This document shows, piece after piece, positions 9,085 to 17,999 of a DNA stretch of 64,000 nucleotides. Source of the DNA: Gammaproteobacteria bacterium. Its GTDB lineage: Bacteria > Pseudomonadota > Gammaproteobacteria > Acidithiobacillales > Acidithiobacillaceae. Numbering within the stretch: position 1 is the stretch's first letter; each line of letters starts with the position of its first letter. Under the pieces are notes generated by a model. That model was not told where the DNA came from. It saw nothing but the letters and a program-made list of their open reading frames with translations, and searched no databases. The position numbers were made by a program, and so were the translations under genes. Location: contig JAMCRJ010000037.1 of NCBI GenBank assembly GCA_023381645.1, positions 1-64,000 of the forward strand. Reading direction: 5' to 3'.

Positions 9085-9655
9085 GGGCAGCGTGGGCGGT
9101 ATCCGGCCGGTGCAACACCGCCGTGGACTCATGCTGGGATTCACCCTGATTGAATTGATGATCACCATTGCGGTGCTCGCTATTATCCTCGCCATCGCCA
9201 TCCCGGATGTTTCCATCTGGATGGTGCGGGCGCGCATCCAGGCCGCCGCCGGAAAACTCCAGCAGGATATCGATTGGGCCAAGGGCTACGCTATCCGTAG
9301 CGGCTATCCGGTGACGGTGAGCATTCAGGGCGGCGGTAATGCCTGCGCCTGGACCATCAGTCCGCAGACGATCAGCGCGGTATTGCAAAACGTCCCACAA
9401 ATGTCCGCAACGCAATATGCCAACCAATATGAGAATACCCCTTGCACCGTTCTGACCAGTGGCACATTCAGTGTCACACCCACGGGCATGGTGTACGACA
9501 CCAACAACGCCGTTACCAGCGCCGCTATCGCTTTTCAGGCCGCCAGCCAGCAACCGGCCACCTACGGTTACTGGCTGGTGCAAGTCAGCGGCGCCGGGGA
9601 TGTGCGCTCCTGCGCCACCGCTTCCGCCAACAGCACCCAGTGCAACCTCCCGTGA
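9074..9655 (+). CDS. fimT: type IV minor pilin, FimT/GspH-like
   Basis: 193 residues from the ATG at 9074, or 174 from an ATG at 9131. The prepilin site is clear: a glycine before FTLIELMITIAVLAIILA, cut by PilD between G and F, with Glu5 of the mature protein kept. Downstream is a GspH/FimT-like domain with Cys pairs. The leader is 22 residues with the first start or only 3 with the second; the true start is uncertain. First of the minor-pilin row fimT-pilV-pilW-pilX-pilY1, which primes pilus assembly and places PilY1. Confidence 0.9.
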   Translation: MGGEGSVGGIRPVQHRRGLMLGFTLIELMITIAVLAIILAIAIPDVSIWMVRARIQAAAGKLQQDIDWAKGYAIRSGYPVTVSIQGGGNACAWTISPQTISAVLQNVPQMSATQYANQYENTPCTVLTSGTFSVTPTGMVYDTNNAVTSAAIAFQAASQQPATYGYWLVQVSGAGDVRSCATASANSTQCNLP

Positions 9656-9666
9656 GGGACCACATC

Positions 9667-10140
9667 ATGCACTCGCCACAGCGGCCGGAACAAGGCTTTA
9701 CCCTCATCGAGACCATGATCGCCATGGCGATTTTTGCCATTGGCTCGCTGGGTATACTGGCCATCCTCATGAACGGTTTCAGCATCAACGCCGAGGGCAA
9801 CAATCTCACGGGCGGCTATCAGATTGCCCAAAACGCCATCGGCCTGATCCGCGCCAACGGCAGCAACGCCCTGCAGTTCAATGGCGCTGCCGTATCGAAT
9901 TCAGGCACAGTCACCGTTCCCGGCAGCGCCAATACCGTGGTTGCCCAGGCGATCAGCACCTGGAAAAATATGCTGTATCCTCCTGGCCTCCCTCCCGCTC
10001 TCCCCTCCGCCTCTAGCAGCATCACAGTCCTTTCCCTGCAAGGCAACGGGATGTGCCCCTGCACAGCCACTGTTTCCATTTCCTGGTTGCTGAACGGCAC
10101 CCCGGAAACCTATTCCGTGCAAACCATCGTGGGATACTGA
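9667..10140 (+). CDS. pilV: type IV minor pilin PilV
   Basis: 157 residues from the ATG at 9667 (GAGGG upstream). Leader MHSPQRPEQ-G, then FTLIETMIAMAIFAIGSLG, the standard class III signal with Glu5. The longer open frame reaching back to 9442 overlaps fimT and is not used. Position between fimT and pilW and the size match PilV. C-terminal cysteines in MCPCTATVSISW may form a disulfide. Confidence 0.9.
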   Translation: MHSPQRPEQGFTLIETMIAMAIFAIGSLGILAILMNGFSINAEGNNLTGGYQIAQNAIGLIRANGSNALQFNGAAVSNSGTVTVPGSANTVVAQAISTWKNMLYPPGLPPALPSASSSITVLSLQGNGMCPCTATVSISWLLNGTPETYSVQTIVGY

Positions 10141-10142
10141 CC

Positions 10143-11279
10143 ATGCGCCATGCTGAAGGCTCCGAGACGGGCTTTACCCTCACCGAACTGCTGGTAACCC
10201 TGGTGATCGGCACCTTGCTGGCGACTGCCGTGTTCACGTTCTTCCTGAATAGCAGCCAGATCGTCACCAACCAGAGCAGCACTACGGATATGTGGCAGCG
10301 GGGACGTAACGCGCTGGCGTTAGTGCGCCAGGCGGTGGAGTCGGCGGGGTTCGGGTTGCCACAGGTTTCGGATTGTCCCAATGGGATTGCCGCTTATAAC
10401 AGCAATCAGACTGCTTTGCCTTTTTCTTTGACGGCTATTACCGCCTCCGTGCAAAGCAGTGGTACCTACGATCCCACAAACATCAGCAATATCAATACGT
10501 ATTCATTGATGACCGTGGCGGGGGGCGCATCATTTGGCAATGCCCCGGCAGCGCGAATCAGCTCCATTCCCAGTATGACCTCGCAGCGGGTATTTTTGAC
10601 GGCGACGGCATTCATCAATTCGGGGGATATGTTTATTGTACAAATTCCCGGACAAGCAGCCTGCCTGATGGCACAGGTGACCAACCTGCTTACTCAAGGT
10701 AATGGAATTGGTATTGTCCACAATTCAGGACTATCCAACTATAATCCTTCCAAGGGGTTTCAAGCATTGGCAGGAGCCATATATCCCGGCCTCAGCAAGG
10801 CCTCTTTTGCTGGAGCCAACTTCATCGATCTGGGTAGCAATAATTTCACCATCAATCAATTTACCATTGGTGACAGCGGAGGCACGGCAACGCCTACGCT
10901 TTATCTGACTCAATATACCGCCAACCAGACCGCCACCGCTGCGCGTCAGGCATTGGCTCTGGGTATCGTAGACCTGCAATTAGAATATGGCCTCGGCAGT
11001 AATGGCGCCATCACGCAATGGGTCCTTCCTGCAAATTACACGGCTTCAGCTACACAGCAAATTCTTGCCGTGCGGATAGCCATGCTCGCGCGTAGCACCC
11101 GCTACATGCCCAATGAAACCAGCCCGGCCAGCTTCGTTATGTTACCCAACCAAAATCTAAGCTATACCGTGCCGACGACCAATGGCCCTGGCTGTCTGCA
11201 AGGTGATTGCCGTCACTATGCCTACCATCTTTTCGAGAGTGTGGTGCCGGTTCGGAATAACATCTGGGGCGGACCATGA
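10143..11279 (+). CDS. pilW: type IV minor pilin PilW
   Basis: 378 residues from the ATG at 10143, two bases after the pilV stop. Leader MRHAEGSETG then FTLTELLVTLVIGTLLA, a prepilin helix with Glu5. The following motif AGFGLPQV is usual in PilW. The long C-terminal part is rich in Ser, Thr, Asn and Gln, as expected for an exported protein. Base composition from here to pilY1 looks less GC-rich than in the flanking housekeeping genes, which could reflect either relaxed selection or transfer. Stop overlaps the pilX start (ATGA). Confidence 0.92.
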   Translation: MRHAEGSETGFTLTELLVTLVIGTLLATAVFTFFLNSSQIVTNQSSTTDMWQRGRNALALVRQAVESAGFGLPQVSDCPNGIAAYNSNQTALPFSLTAITASVQSSGTYDPTNISNINTYSLMTVAGGASFGNAPAARISSIPSMTSQRVFLTATAFINSGDMFIVQIPGQAACLMAQVTNLLTQGNGIGIVHNSGLSNYNPSKGFQALAGAIYPGLSKASFAGANFIDLGSNNFTINQFTIGDSGGTATPTLYLTQYTANQTATAARQALALGIVDLQLEYGLGSNGAITQWVLPANYTASATQQILAVRIAMLARSTRYMPNETSPASFVMLPNQNLSYTVPTTNGPGCLQGDCRHYAYHLFESVVPVRNNIWGGP

Positions 11280-11863
11280 TTAAGCGAACAAAATACGAAT
11301 TATCTTCCCCCGAGACTGACCCCAACAAAGAAAGGGGGGCGATCTTGGTCATCACGCTGGTTCTGGTTTTGGTCATCACCATCGCCGTGCTCGCGCTCAT
11401 TTATCTGACCCGTAATAACGTGCTTATCTCTTCCAATATGGCGGTGCAAAGCGCTGCGCAGGAAGCGACGGATCAGGGCGTGACTGCTGCGAATACCAGC
11501 TTGCAGACCTTGCCAAACTGGCCGGAAATCACCTCCCCAGGCTCTTGGTATCTCCCGTTACCGACCAACGCCAATGGCCCTACTCGGCCCACAGTGCCGC
11601 CCGCCAGTTTTTGGTCCAGTTGTACCGGAACAACCTGCGCATCCATTCCTATCCAATACGGCAACTTTAATTTCAACGTGCAGTACGTGATGTATCCCGC
11701 TGGCGCCCTCGCCACCCAGGTAGGCGGTAACGAGCAAAATCAGACCGGTACCGGACCAGGTGTGCAAAGCATTCGTTATTACGTCGTCTATGTGCATACA
11801 TCCAGAACCAATGGCGGCGGCCTCGGCGTCACCGTGCAGGCCATTTTGAGGAAAGTGCAATGA
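11276..11863 (+). CDS. pilX: pilus assembly protein PilX-like
   Basis: 195 residues. A charged N-terminus of about 20 residues is followed by RGAILVITLVLVLVITIAVL, the PilX type of prepilin helix that lacks the FTLIE form. Overlaps pilW by 4 bp and pilY1 by 4 bp. Assigned by position between pilW and pilY1 and by this helix; the rest of the sequence is not strongly conserved. Confidence 0.85.
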   Translation: MIKRTKYELSSPETDPNKERGAILVITLVLVLVITIAVLALIYLTRNNVLISSNMAVQSAAQEATDQGVTAANTSLQTLPNWPEITSPGSWYLPLPTNANGPTRPTVPPASFWSSCTGTTCASIPIQYGNFNFNVQYVMYPAGALATQVGGNEQNQTGTGPGVQSIRYYVVYVHTSRTNGGGLGVTVQAILRKVQ

Positions 11864-14800
11864 AAAAAAACTCGCGTCAAAAATTCATTGTCAGTGTGCT
11901 CTGCCTGTCTATGACTGGAGCGCCCTTGGCCAGTTGGAGCAGCTTTGCGCAGGCCAGCAACAGCATCAATATTCTACCGGCCAATCAGCCGCAGGTAATG
12001 ATACTGCTGGACAACTCACAAGGCATGGCGGGTGTGCTGCAAGGCCCCACCGGACTCTCCGGCGCCATCATGACCGGTTCCGGCACCGTGCCGGAAGATG
12101 CCAACTCCTCCTCACCCGTAAGCTACACCGCCAGCGGCTTCACGCCTCCCGCGCTGGGGTCGTCGGGAGCTAACGTACTTTACTCTGTCCCCTGCAATAC
12201 GTCCGGCATTACCGCAGCCGCCCAAAGCGCCTGTGCCTCCGTGGATGCCTCCGGATCATCCAGCGCCTACATCGACAACTCACAATCCATGCTCAACGTA
12301 GCGGAACAGGCCATCGGCACGATTATCAATACACCGGAATACAGTAACAATATTCAGTTCGGCCTAATGGATTATGTCGGGACAAACATCGTAGATGCAG
12401 GGATATCGCTCTATAATACCTGGGTATATTATATGAGCGATAATAATGGCTTCTCCTTTGGAACCAGCGCCGCGGGAGCCCCATCTGGAGATGTATCAGT
12501 GGCAAATCCCTGTTACCAATCAGGCAGTAATTCATGTAATAATTTGCAGCAAAACGTATTTGGCCAAGGTAATGGAAGAATTAGCGATCAGTATCTGTAT
12601 GTTCAGGCCAGCAGTGATGCCCCAGTAATCAATGATGTGCTTTACGCCATCGCCGCTCAATGGCAACCAGATGCCACCAATGCAGTCGGTTGGGGGCCAA
12701 ACCCATACGGATTAAGTCTACAAAATTATAAGACGGGCAACTCTGGCATCAATTTTAGCAACTATTCAAACGGATTGGCGTCCGGGATGACTCCCACCAG
12801 CGCCGGTTATTTCCCTCTGTCTCAGCAAGTGTGGGAGTCTCAACGCGGTTACGCCTTCAATGCAAGCACTTCCTACAATGAGGGCAATATTGTCAGTCCC
12901 ATATCCGCGACAAACAACACCAATGCGACCAATATCGCCAACGCCATACTCCCGGAAGTTTTCCGAACCGACAAATCCATTAATTATGCAACAAAAGGCC
13001 CGATAACTGCCTCCGCTGGCTATTCTCCCATGGCGGGTGCCTTCAGCACGGCACTGAGCTATTACGAGGGAGCCCTACCAAACCCGCCACCGTCGACCTG
13101 TGGCAGTAAATATGTCATTTTCATCACCGATGGGCAGCCCACCCAAGGCATGAATAACGGCTACGTATACCCGCCCTTGGGCAGCGCTTCGGCGCAAATG
13201 TTCGGTGTCACATCCATCACCGCTAGCACCTGGAGTTCCACGAACAATAATGCGGTGGTAGAAGCCATTCAGGAAATCCAGGCGCTCGCGCAAAAGGGCA
13301 TCAAGACCTATGTATTAGGGGTCGGCTCCGCAGTCAACCCTAATGTGCCGGGTGCGTCTGCTGCTGATCAGGCCGTAGCCCTGCAGGGTCAGGCCGTGCT
13401 CACTGCAATGGCCCAGGCAGGCGGCACTACCAACTTCTATGCCGCAACGTCTGCCTCCGATGTGCAATCCGCCATGAACAGCATCATCGCCAACATCCTC
13501 GGAAAAAGCGTTTCTGCATCCTATGGCGCACCACCTTCCGCAACCGTGGGGTCTTTGGAGTTTTTGCTCAAAAACGTCAATCCGATCATCGGACAAGGCG
13601 ACCTCTACGCCTATGCGCTACAGAGCAGCGGTGCGCCGAACACCAGCGCGTCCTGGGATGCTAATAGCTTCATGAGCATTGGTAATCGCACCAACGCCCT
13701 TTACACCACGACGCCCGGCGGCACGAATGGAGCAGGGGCCAAGAGCTCACTGACCAACGTGGCAACAAACGCGCCCAGCGCATTCGGCACCCTGCCCACA
13801 GGCTTAACTGCAAGCACCATTGCCGACTATACCATTGACCCGTCCTACAGTAGCGGCGCCTATCTAGGCGGGCGTCAAAGTGGCTGGTATATGGGCCTGC
13901 CCACCTCTACCCCGCCGCAGGTGCTCACCGCTCCCAACAACGGACAACTGCTGGGTGCAGGTGGCACTGCCAACAGTTACCTGACCTTCGCAGACACACA
14001 CGCCAACCGCCAGAATGCGGTCCTCTTTAGCGATAATGACGGCTTCCTGTACGCGATGGGTTACAACAATACCGGCAGCCCGACGCTCCTTTGGGGATGG
14101 ATGCCTCAGGGGCTGCTTCCGCAACTCCAGAATTACAATACCTTCTGGCAAGGCACCAGTATGCAGGGTGGATTCCAGACCATAGACGCAACAGTCGCGC
14201 CGACCCAACCGCATACCTGGCATACCTATGTGGCGGGTAGTGCCAGTAACGGTAGCATTCTCTATGACCTTCAATTGACAGGGACGACCGCCCCCAGCCT
14301 GCAGAACACGATATGGGAAGATGACCTGGGCGGCAATTATAGCCAACCGCAGCCTAGCGATCCGGTCTTTTATCAATATCAGACGCCAGGGACTACGAAC
14401 TTTGGCCAGACCTGGGCGCTATGGGCCGTAAACCAGGCCATCAACGCCCCCAGCAGCACCAGTTATTTGATAGGGGTCAATGTGGGCACCGGCCAAAGTT
14501 TTCAGGACACCCTCCCCTTTAATAACACCGCCACCCCCTACATCGACGCATCGGGAAATCTTTATCTGGGCGACAGTTCCGGTAATGTCTATGAAATATC
14601 TTCTTCTACGCTGCAAAGCCTGCTGACACCTGGCACCGCGACCCTCACGCTTGCTAATGATTTTGTTGGTCAATCGCCCAACTATTCGATTGGTAATTAT
14701 TCGTCGGAATGGTCTGGAAGCCTCAGTGGCAGCAATCCGGGTGAAGTGCAGTACATCGGTGGTAGTTACTATCAAGGTAAAAACTATCTGCGTGTACAAG

Positions 14801-15300
14801 GACCCAATGGTATCACTATTTTTTCTCAGCTAAATGGCACTTGGTCACCAGTATGGACCGCCTACGCTGGCGGCGCTGGCACCTGGAGCAGCGGGGCCTT
14901 TACTACGCAGACATCTGGTACTAATCCGCCTGTTACTGCACTGCCATCAGGGTCCGTCGTCTCTGCACCCGCGCTAATCAACAGCGGTGCCGTCATTCTG
15001 CCCGTTACCGTGCCACCATCCGCAAACTCCTGTGGAAATGGCGATGCTTACTACTACCTCTATGCCCTCAACAATGGCATTTTCCCCAGCGGCACCTTCA
15101 CCGACAGTACTGGGACAGCCATTACCAACGCACTTTTCGTGGGTTACGGAACCGCCTTCACGCCCACCGTCACCAGCTTCAATGGCCGTACCTTGTTGCA
15201 GGGCGCAGCTAGTAATACAGGGCCGTCTGGAGCGTTCCCCACCAGCTTTGGTGCTGGTCTGCCCTTGGGTGGCCCCACAGGGTGGAAACTCATCAATTGA
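11860..15300 (+). CDS. pilY1: type IV pilus tip/biogenesis protein PilY1
   Basis: 1146 residues. An N-terminal signal sequence ends near residue 31. A von Willebrand A-like region follows: VMILLDNSQGM near residue 50 is a weakened metal-site motif, and CGSKYVIFITDGQPTQG is near 410. The C-terminal half (about 540-1146) is the PilY1 beta-propeller, with blades such as AVLFSDNDGFLYA and TPYIDASGNLYLGDSSGNVYE. PilY1 caps the pilus with the minor pilins and acts in adhesion and retraction control. The frame ends at TGA 15298-15300, but the same frame carries on with PilY1-like sequence after it, so the native C-terminus may have been longer. Confidence 0.9.
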   Translation: MKKNSRQKFIVSVLCLSMTGAPLASWSSFAQASNSINILPANQPQVMILLDNSQGMAGVLQGPTGLSGAIMTGSGTVPEDANSSSPVSYTASGFTPPALGSSGANVLYSVPCNTSGITAAAQSACASVDASGSSSAYIDNSQSMLNVAEQAIGTIINTPEYSNNIQFGLMDYVGTNIVDAGISLYNTWVYYMSDNNGFSFGTSAAGAPSGDVSVANPCYQSGSNSCNNLQQNVFGQGNGRISDQYLYVQASSDAPVINDVLYAIAAQWQPDATNAVGWGPNPYGLSLQNYKTGNSGINFSNYSNGLASGMTPTSAGYFPLSQQVWESQRGYAFNASTSYNEGNIVSPISATNNTNATNIANAILPEVFRTDKSINYATKGPITASAGYSPMAGAFSTALSYYEGALPNPPPSTCGSKYVIFITDGQPTQGMNNGYVYPPLGSASAQMFGVTSITASTWSSTNNNAVVEAIQEIQALAQKGIKTYVLGVGSAVNPNVPGASAADQAVALQGQAVLTAMAQAGGTTNFYAATSASDVQSAMNSIIANILGKSVSASYGAPPSATVGSLEFLLKNVNPIIGQGDLYAYALQSSGAPNTSASWDANSFMSIGNRTNALYTTTPGGTNGAGAKSSLTNVATNAPSAFGTLPTGLTASTIADYTIDPSYSSGAYLGGRQSGWYMGLPTSTPPQVLTAPNNGQLLGAGGTANSYLTFADTHANRQNAVLFSDNDGFLYAMGYNNTGSPTLLWGWMPQGLLPQLQNYNTFWQGTSMQGGFQTIDATVAPTQPHTWHTYVAGSASNGSILYDLQLTGTTAPSLQNTIWEDDLGGNYSQPQPSDPVFYQYQTPGTTNFGQTWALWAVNQAINAPSSTSYLIGVNVGTGQSFQDTLPFNNTATPYIDASGNLYLGDSSGNVYEISSSTLQSLLTPGTATLTLANDFVGQSPNYSIGNYSSEWSGSLSGSNPGEVQYIGGSYYQGKNYLRVQGPNGITIFSQLNGTWSPVWTAYAGGAGTWSSGAFTTQTSGTNPPVTALPSGSVVSAPALINSGAVILPVTVPPSANSCGNGDAYYYLYALNNGIFPSGTFTDSTGTAITNALFVGYGTAFTPTVTSFNGRTLLQGAASNTGPSGAFPTSFGAGLPLGGPTGWKLIN

Positions 15301-15521
15301 TGTCCCGGAGGCTTATTTTATACCAAGGCAATTGGCGCTTCACTCACCACCGCAAATGGTGCCAACGCTTCCGGCGTATCACTGGGCAACCCCAATATGC
15401 AGGTGCGCCTAGGCAAAGCGGTAATCACCTGCTGGTACCCTTGGGTAATGGTACCATCACGCCATTCAACTTGGCCCCTCCCCCAGTCTCACCAATAGGA
15501 TGGCCGAGTATTATTCAGTGA
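15301..15521 (+). pseudogene. eroded 3' tail of pilY1
   Basis: Read in the pilY1 frame past the TGA, the DNA gives CPGGLFYTKAIGASLT, then a continuation in the same low-complexity Ser/Thr/Asn/Gly style as pilY1 up to about 15415. From there the coherent reading shifts to another frame: SGNHLLVPLGNGTITPF, ending at a TGA at 15519-15521. This looks like one nonsense change (for example TGG to TGA) plus one single-base frameshift in a formerly longer gene. No database comparison was made. Confidence 0.5.
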
Positions 15522-15814
15522 GAGGAAGAAAGGCGTCGTCATGATAGGACTGAATGACGGTACGCAAGCACTGGCGGAAGTGCATTGGTATGCGGCCTAT
15601 GGTATCGGCAAGGTCAAAATGAAGGTGAAAAGATGGCTATGGAGCAAAGCGATAGTCGAAACAGTATTTGACACTATTCGCATGACGCTGGCGGCTTCAC
15701 CATGCCGGACGACTTTGAACTACAAGGCCGACGCTTTCACAGACTCGTTATGCAGCATCCCGCACGAAATCACGAGTTACCATCATGGTAGAGCAGATAC
15801 CGTCTTGGAGGGCG
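15522..15814 (+). other. gene debris, no intact gene recognised
   Basis: A short frame starts at 15541 (99 codons) with EVHWYAAYGIGKVKMKVKRW. This recalls the C-terminal tail VHWYE-HGIG found on some hypothetical proteins, followed by unrelated-looking residues. A second reading from 15633 gives MAMEQSDSRNSI then a stop, and later PDDFELQGRRFHRLVM. Neither looks like a functional gene; more likely these are pieces of two small genes disrupted by rearrangement. Confidence 0.35.
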
Positions 15815-15945
15815 TTATGCAACTCCCAATTTGGGGTTAAACGGTTTCCCGGACTTGCGGACGCCGGAAGCCAGATGCAGGGGCTTGCGCATGGCCGCGA
15901 CCACTGCCTGCATGGGGGTTTACCGTTGACCACATCGAACGGAAT
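15815..15945 (-). mobile_element. IS110-family transposase, C-terminal remnant
   Basis: On the minus strand a 32-codon stretch (15913 down to a TAA at 15815) reads MQAVVAAMRKPLHLASGVR followed by KSGKPFNPKLG. That is the conserved end of IS110/IS1111 transposases (usually ...ALVAVMRKLL...SGKPFDP...). The preceding NGKPP lies in a different frame, so a run of five C carries a frameshift. The catalytic DEDD part is missing, so the element is dead. Confidence 0.65.
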
Positions 15946-16004
15946 GCCCTGTAGCGTGTTTAGTAGGGGTATGGTGCGGACAGCACATGTCAGCATAAGC
16001 TCGG
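15946..16004. other. intergenic, nothing recognised
   Basis: Short spacer between the IS remnant and the end of the minus-strand hypothetical gene. I see no hairpin, repeat or coding signal here. Confidence 0.4.
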
Positions 16005-16412
16005 CTATCCTTGTGCTGCGATCTTCCGCGCCGACACCCTCTTCTGCCACGCCATGATCGCGTCGATGACTTCCTGGTCAAAGTCCATGGTTTCATGTTC
16101 TTTTACCAGTTTTTTCACCGCCTGTACCTGCGTAGATATCTGCACGGTACGGGCAATATCCTGGAAATATGGATCGGTACCCAAATAGCAGTTTTCCTGA
16201 GGCAAAGCGCGCTTCAATTTGAGCGCCTTGCCTTCTTCGGTATGGCACAGCACGGTTTTTGAGTTGATCTCCGTCACGGTATATGCCCGCACGGATTTCA
16301 CCGTCCCGCTATAGGGCACATGCTCCACAATCCAGAACCTGTCTCCCACCTCGGCATCGGCAAAATCCAGATATTTCCCGTATGCATTACCCGTTGCAAT
16401 CAGCATCACCAT
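16005..16412 (-). CDS. hypothetical protein, 135 aa
   Basis: 135 residues, or 133 from the second ATG. I do not recognise the family. The sequence is charged and soluble, with no signal peptide or membrane helix. The first half looks like small beta strands (DRFWIVEHVPYSGTVKS, AYTVTEINSKTVLCHTEEG); the C-terminal third (from about 95) looks helical (QAVKKLVKEHETMDFDQEVI). Its 5' end overlaps the 3' end of the DUF423 gene by about 26 bp in the same direction, so the two are probably cotranscribed. It sits next to the IS scar but seems intact. Confidence 0.7.
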   Translation of the reverse strand: MVMLIATGNAYGKYLDFADAEVGDRFWIVEHVPYSGTVKSVRAYTVTEINSKTVLCHTEEGKALKLKRALPQENCYLGTDPYFQDIARTVQISTQVQAVKKLVKEHETMDFDQEVIDAIMAWQKRVSARKIAAQG

Positions 16413-16836
16413 TCCCCTGCGTTTTGGAGGCCCGCCAGATACCTAGTGCCAGCAGGAGCCAGGAAAAAATCAGCGCCGTTCCGCCCATGGGGGCGAAAAA
16501 TGCCCAGAACGAATAGCCGGTCAGCACCAGCAGATAGAGTCCCCCGCAAAACAGCAGAACGCCCAGGGCCATCAGCAGTCCCGCTGCGCAGAGCAGGCAC
16601 CGCCTGCCGTACTGGCGGATCAACACGCCGATGAGCAGCAGACCAAGCCCGTGATAAATCTGAAAGCGATTCGCAATGTCGTAAATATGCAGCGCACGGC
16701 CACCTACCCTCCCAGCCACCAGATGATCCCCTGCCGCACCGGCGATCACCGCCAGGGCCATCACCAGCGCCCCCAGCATGGCAAAATATGCACCTGCCCG
16801 CATCCCGCATTTCCGCCCTGCCGAACATTCCACCAT
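16387..16836 (-). CDS. DUF423 family inner-membrane protein
   Basis: 149 residues from the ATG at 16836, which has a strong GGGAGGAATGAC ribosome site; the longer frame from 16905 is not used. Four hydrophobic helices (about 15-35, 60-80, 85-105, 115-135) and the DUF423 pattern: GALVMALAVIAGAAGDHL, then RFQIYHGLGLLLIG and FAPMGGTALIFSWLLLA. Function of the family is not established. The family usually has GAFGAH in the first helix; here it is GAAGDH. Confidence 0.85.
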   Translation of the reverse strand: MVECSAGRKCGMRAGAYFAMLGALVMALAVIAGAAGDHLVAGRVGGRALHIYDIANRFQIYHGLGLLLIGVLIRQYGRRCLLCAAGLLMALGVLLFCGGLYLLVLTGYSFWAFFAPMGGTALIFSWLLLALGIWRASKTQGNGDADCNG

Positions 16837-16964
16837 GTCATTCCTCCCTTGAATACCATCCCGGTTTATAGCCCATGTGGAGGGCATCGAACAAACACGG
16901 CCCATCCGCCCCCCCCACCGTTCATAAGCCTGTGCTATGCTGGCAGTACCATTCTGGAGGAGTT

Positions 16965-17981
16965 ATGACACTTCACAAAATTTGTATTCTGGGGGGTACG
17001 GGTTTCGTGGGGCGGCATCTGGCAGAACAGTTGAGCCAGAAAGGGCACGCCGTGCGCATCCTGACGCGTAACCGCGAACGTCACCGTGAAAATCTGCTGG
17101 TACTCCCCGGTGTGGAGTTGATCGAGGCCAATGTCCATGACCCCGTTGCGTTAAAAAAACAGCTCGCAGGACGAGATGTCGTCATCAATCTCGTGGGAAT
17201 CCTCAATGAACGCCATCAAGGCGATTTCGACAGGAACCACGTCGAACTCCCGCGCCTGGTGGTCGGCGCCTGCAATGATCTGGGCATCCCCCGTCTGCTC
17301 CACATGAGCGCATTGGGAGCCAGCCCCACTGGTCCCAGCGCCTACCTGCGCTCCAAGGGAACTGGTGAGGAGGTCGTCCGTCAGTCGGGCGGGAATAGCG
17401 CGGAAGTGGGGCACTTTGATTACCTGGAAGAACCCATGCCGCTTTGGAGTCATGGGCTCAAAACAACTTCTTTTCGCCCAGCGGTGATTTTTGGTGAGGG
17501 TGACAGCTTTTTCAACCGCTTCGCCGGGTTATTGCGCAGCATCCCCTTTTTCATTCCGTTGGCCCGGTCAAAAGCCAGAATGCAGCCGGTCTGGATTGAA
17601 GATGTGGTCAGTGCCTACGTGCAATCCATGGATGACGAAAAAACCTACGGTCAGGTCTATGATCTGTGTGGTCCGAAAGTCTATACCCTCGGTGAACTGG
17701 TGGCATATACCCAGAGTCTGATCGGCACCCGTCGTGTCATCGTGCCCCTCGGCAACTTCGCCGGCAATCTTCAGGCCAGCATCATGGAAAGGCTGCCGGG
17801 CAAGGTACTCACCCGCGATAACCTGCTCTCCCTGTCCGTCGACAGCGTTTGTACCAGAAATGATCTGGTCGACAGTTTCCAGATACAGGCCACCACTGTC
17901 GAGAGTATCGTACCCGGCTACCTGGGCGGAAAAGGTGCCCGCGCGGAGCGTCTTGCGGAAATCCGCAACCGGCGTTCCTGA
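16965..17981 (+). CDS. NAD(P)-binding SDR-type protein, NDUFA9-like
   Basis: 338 residues from the ATG at 16965, preceded by GGAGGAGTT. N-terminal Rossmann motif ICILGGTGFVGRHLAEQL and then VINLVGILNER and LLHMSALGA, as in the atypical/extended SDR branch related to the complex I accessory subunit NDUFA9. The usual YxxxK pair appears as AYLRSKGTGEE, so a Tyr and Lys are present with the right spacing. Probable role in quinone-, lipid- or respiratory-complex-related metabolism; the substrate is unknown. Confidence 0.85.
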   Translation: MTLHKICILGGTGFVGRHLAEQLSQKGHAVRILTRNRERHRENLLVLPGVELIEANVHDPVALKKQLAGRDVVINLVGILNERHQGDFDRNHVELPRLVVGACNDLGIPRLLHMSALGASPTGPSAYLRSKGTGEEVVRQSGGNSAEVGHFDYLEEPMPLWSHGLKTTSFRPAVIFGEGDSFFNRFAGLLRSIPFFIPLARSKARMQPVWIEDVVSAYVQSMDDEKTYGQVYDLCGPKVYTLGELVAYTQSLIGTRRVIVPLGNFAGNLQASIMERLPGKVLTRDNLLSLSVDSVCTRNDLVDSFQIQATTVESIVPGYLGGKGARAERLAEIRNRRS

Positions 17982-17999
17982 GCCTCGGACGAATCGGAA

